Source: Hyphomicrobiales bacterium
GTDB lineage: Bacteria > Pseudomonadota > Alphaproteobacteria > Rhizobiales > Beijerinckiaceae
Direction: 5' to 3'
Length of the DNA stretch: 14,371 nucleotides
Assembly (NCBI GenBank): GCA_028290125.1
Contig: JAQGKM010000372.1
Coordinates: forward strand, 1-14,371
Shown here: piece after piece, positions 13,517 to 14,371 of the stretch
Layout: each line of letters starts with the position of its first letter
How positions within the stretch are numbered: the first letter of the stretch is position 1
Notes under the pieces: model-generated
Databases searched by the model: none
Told to the model about the DNA's origin: nothing
The model's input: only the letters and a program-made list of their open reading frames with translations
Translations under genes and position numbers: made by a program

Positions 13517-14371
13517 CAGTTCGGCTCCGCGACTTGAGATGAGACGCTTGGGATTGAGGGAAGGCTTTGGTCAACGCGAAACGTCGGCTCGGGCCTGCGC
13601 TTCGCCACGAGGTCGAGCATTTTCGTCGTGCGCGCCGACCAGGTATTTTCGCCCACGATCGCGTCGGACTCGGCCCGCGTGAAACGTCCCAGCGACACCT
13701 GGCGCGCGATCGCCGCAACGAACTCCGTGGCGTTGCTCGCGATCTCGAGCCGCACGGCGGGGTCGCGCGTGAAGTCGAGCCTCGTCGAGACGACGCGCAA
13801 CCCTGCCGCGACGTACTCCAGGTATTTCATCGGATACATCGATCTCGTGTAGGCGTTCACGAGAGTCGGAAGCACGCCGACGTCGAACGCGGCCATGTAG
13901 CCCGGAAGCTCGGCGTAGGGCCTGTGGCCAAGGAAATGAACATTCGGCAACGCGCGCAGGGTCGCAACGTCGTCGCTCCTCTGCCCTTCGCGCTCGTCTC
14001 CGATGAAGACCCAGGTCCAGTCCGGTCGCAGCCGCACGGCATCCAGAACCAGCTTGAAATCGACCTTGAAATCGGAGAGCGCCCCCATGTAGCCGATGAC
14101 CGGCCCGGTCGCACTCGAAAGGTCCAGTGTCGGCTTCAGATCGCGCGCTTTCGCAAAATGACCGATGTCGACCGCGTTCGGAAGGTAGTGCACATGCGGC
14201 CCGGCCTTGCGCCAGAGCTCGTACAAACCGGGGCTTGTGACGAACGTCAGATCCGACTTCGCCACGAGCGCTTCTTCAAGCCGGGCATAGGTCGCCGCAT
14301 CGACGCCCGGGACGGCCGCGATGTCGTCGACGCAATGGTACACCAGCGGTCCGGTCCGGGATCGGTCCAGA
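13516..14371 (-). CDS. GT-B glycosyltransferase, N-terminus outside window
   Basis: The frame stays open to the right edge. Translation before the GTG at 14343 continues as LDRSRTGPLVYHCVDD, matching the conserved VYxCVDD segment found inside related glycosyltransferases, so GTG 14343 is internal and about 100 or more residues are missing. What remains is the linker and donor domain. VTSPGLYELW and LPNAVDIGHF (34-43 and 54-63, counting from 14343) lead to PVIGYMGALSDFKVDFKLV (81-99). YPMKYLEYVAAGLRVVS (170-186) is the donor motif, in which the second catalytic Glu of GT4 enzymes is preserved as Glu176. The architecture resembles TuaH-like and other teichuronic- or exopolysaccharide transferases. 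It is cytoplasmic or membrane-associated, and its stop shares one base with the CapK-like start (TGATG), so the two are made together. Confidence 0.8.
   Translation of the reverse strand, partial: LDRSRTGPLVYHCVDDIAAVPGVDAATYARLEEALVAKSDLTFVTSPGLYELWRKAGPHVHYLPNAVDIGHFAKARDLKPTLDLSSATGPVIGYMGALSDFKVDFKLVLDAVRLRPDWTWVFIGDEREGQRSDDVATLRALPNVHFLGHRPYAELPGYMAAFDVGVLPTLVNAYTRSMYPMKYLEYVAAGLRVVSTRLDFTRDPAVRLEIASNATEFVAAIARQVSLGRFTRAESDAIVGENTWSARTTKMLDLVAKRRPEPTFRVDQSLPSIPSVSSQVAEPN

Noticed and set aside
12194..13537. 447-codon open frame on the plus strand opposite the CapK-like gene
   Set aside because: It is an antisense shadow produced by high GC at third codon positions. The minus-strand protein has clear adenylation motifs and coupled starts, while this frame shows no domain.
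1..14371. tRNA, rRNA, CRISPR array, insertion sequence or phage genes
   Set aside because: I saw no clustered repeats, inverted-repeat-bounded transposase genes or RNA-gene signatures; nearly all bases are accounted for by the minus-strand coding genes.

Overview
The window is a compact, GC-rich stretch (roughly 60-68% by hand count over most of it) from a Gram-negative bacterium. Composition, operon style and the look of the proteins suggest an alphaproteobacterium, probably of the Hyphomicrobiales, but the sequence alone does not fix the genus. Every gene I can support lies on the minus strand. Together they form the interior of one surface-polysaccharide (exopolysaccharide, capsule or O-antigen) biosynthesis locus. 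Both window edges cut through genes, so the locus continues on both sides.

In transcription order (from high to low coordinates), the first block is a 5'-truncated GT-B glycosyltransferase (13516 to the edge), a CapK/PaaK-type adenylate-forming enzyme (12170-13516), and two GT4 glycosyltransferases (11199-12173 and 10083-11144). The first three are joined by 1- to 4-base overlaps. Next comes the only sizeable gap, 9928-10082. It is AT-richer and may hold an internal promoter.

The second block starts with a GDP-mannose 3,5-epimerase (8944-9927). It continues with a double-headed glycosyltransferase of about 783 residues (6562-8913), an unrecognised 164-residue protein (6087-6581), a GT-A-like glycosyltransferase (5265-6083), a GT4 glycosyltransferase (4144-5268), and a possible 30-residue small ORF (4055-4147). 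It ends with an AT3-SGNH O-acyltransferase (1975-4083), a ManC-like bifunctional protein (627-1943) and a class I SAM methyltransferase cut by the left edge (1-590).

The inferred logic is as follows. A GDP-sugar branch (mannose-6-phosphate isomerase, then GDP-mannose, then GDP-L-galactose or GDP-L-gulose) feeds seven glycosyltransferase modules. The product may then be decorated by acetyl (AT3-SGNH), methyl (methyltransferase) and perhaps a carboxylate activated by the CapK-like enzyme. No initiating phosphoglycosyl transferase, flippase, polymerase or ABC exporter is visible here.

The two most notable points concern the same pathway. The epimerase keeps every catalytic residue of the plant ascorbate-pathway enzyme at a constant offset. 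The ManC protein keeps a perfect isomerase cupin but has eroded and internally shortened its guanylyltransferase domain, so GDP-mannose may have to be made by another enzyme. No tRNA, rRNA, CRISPR array or insertion sequence was seen.
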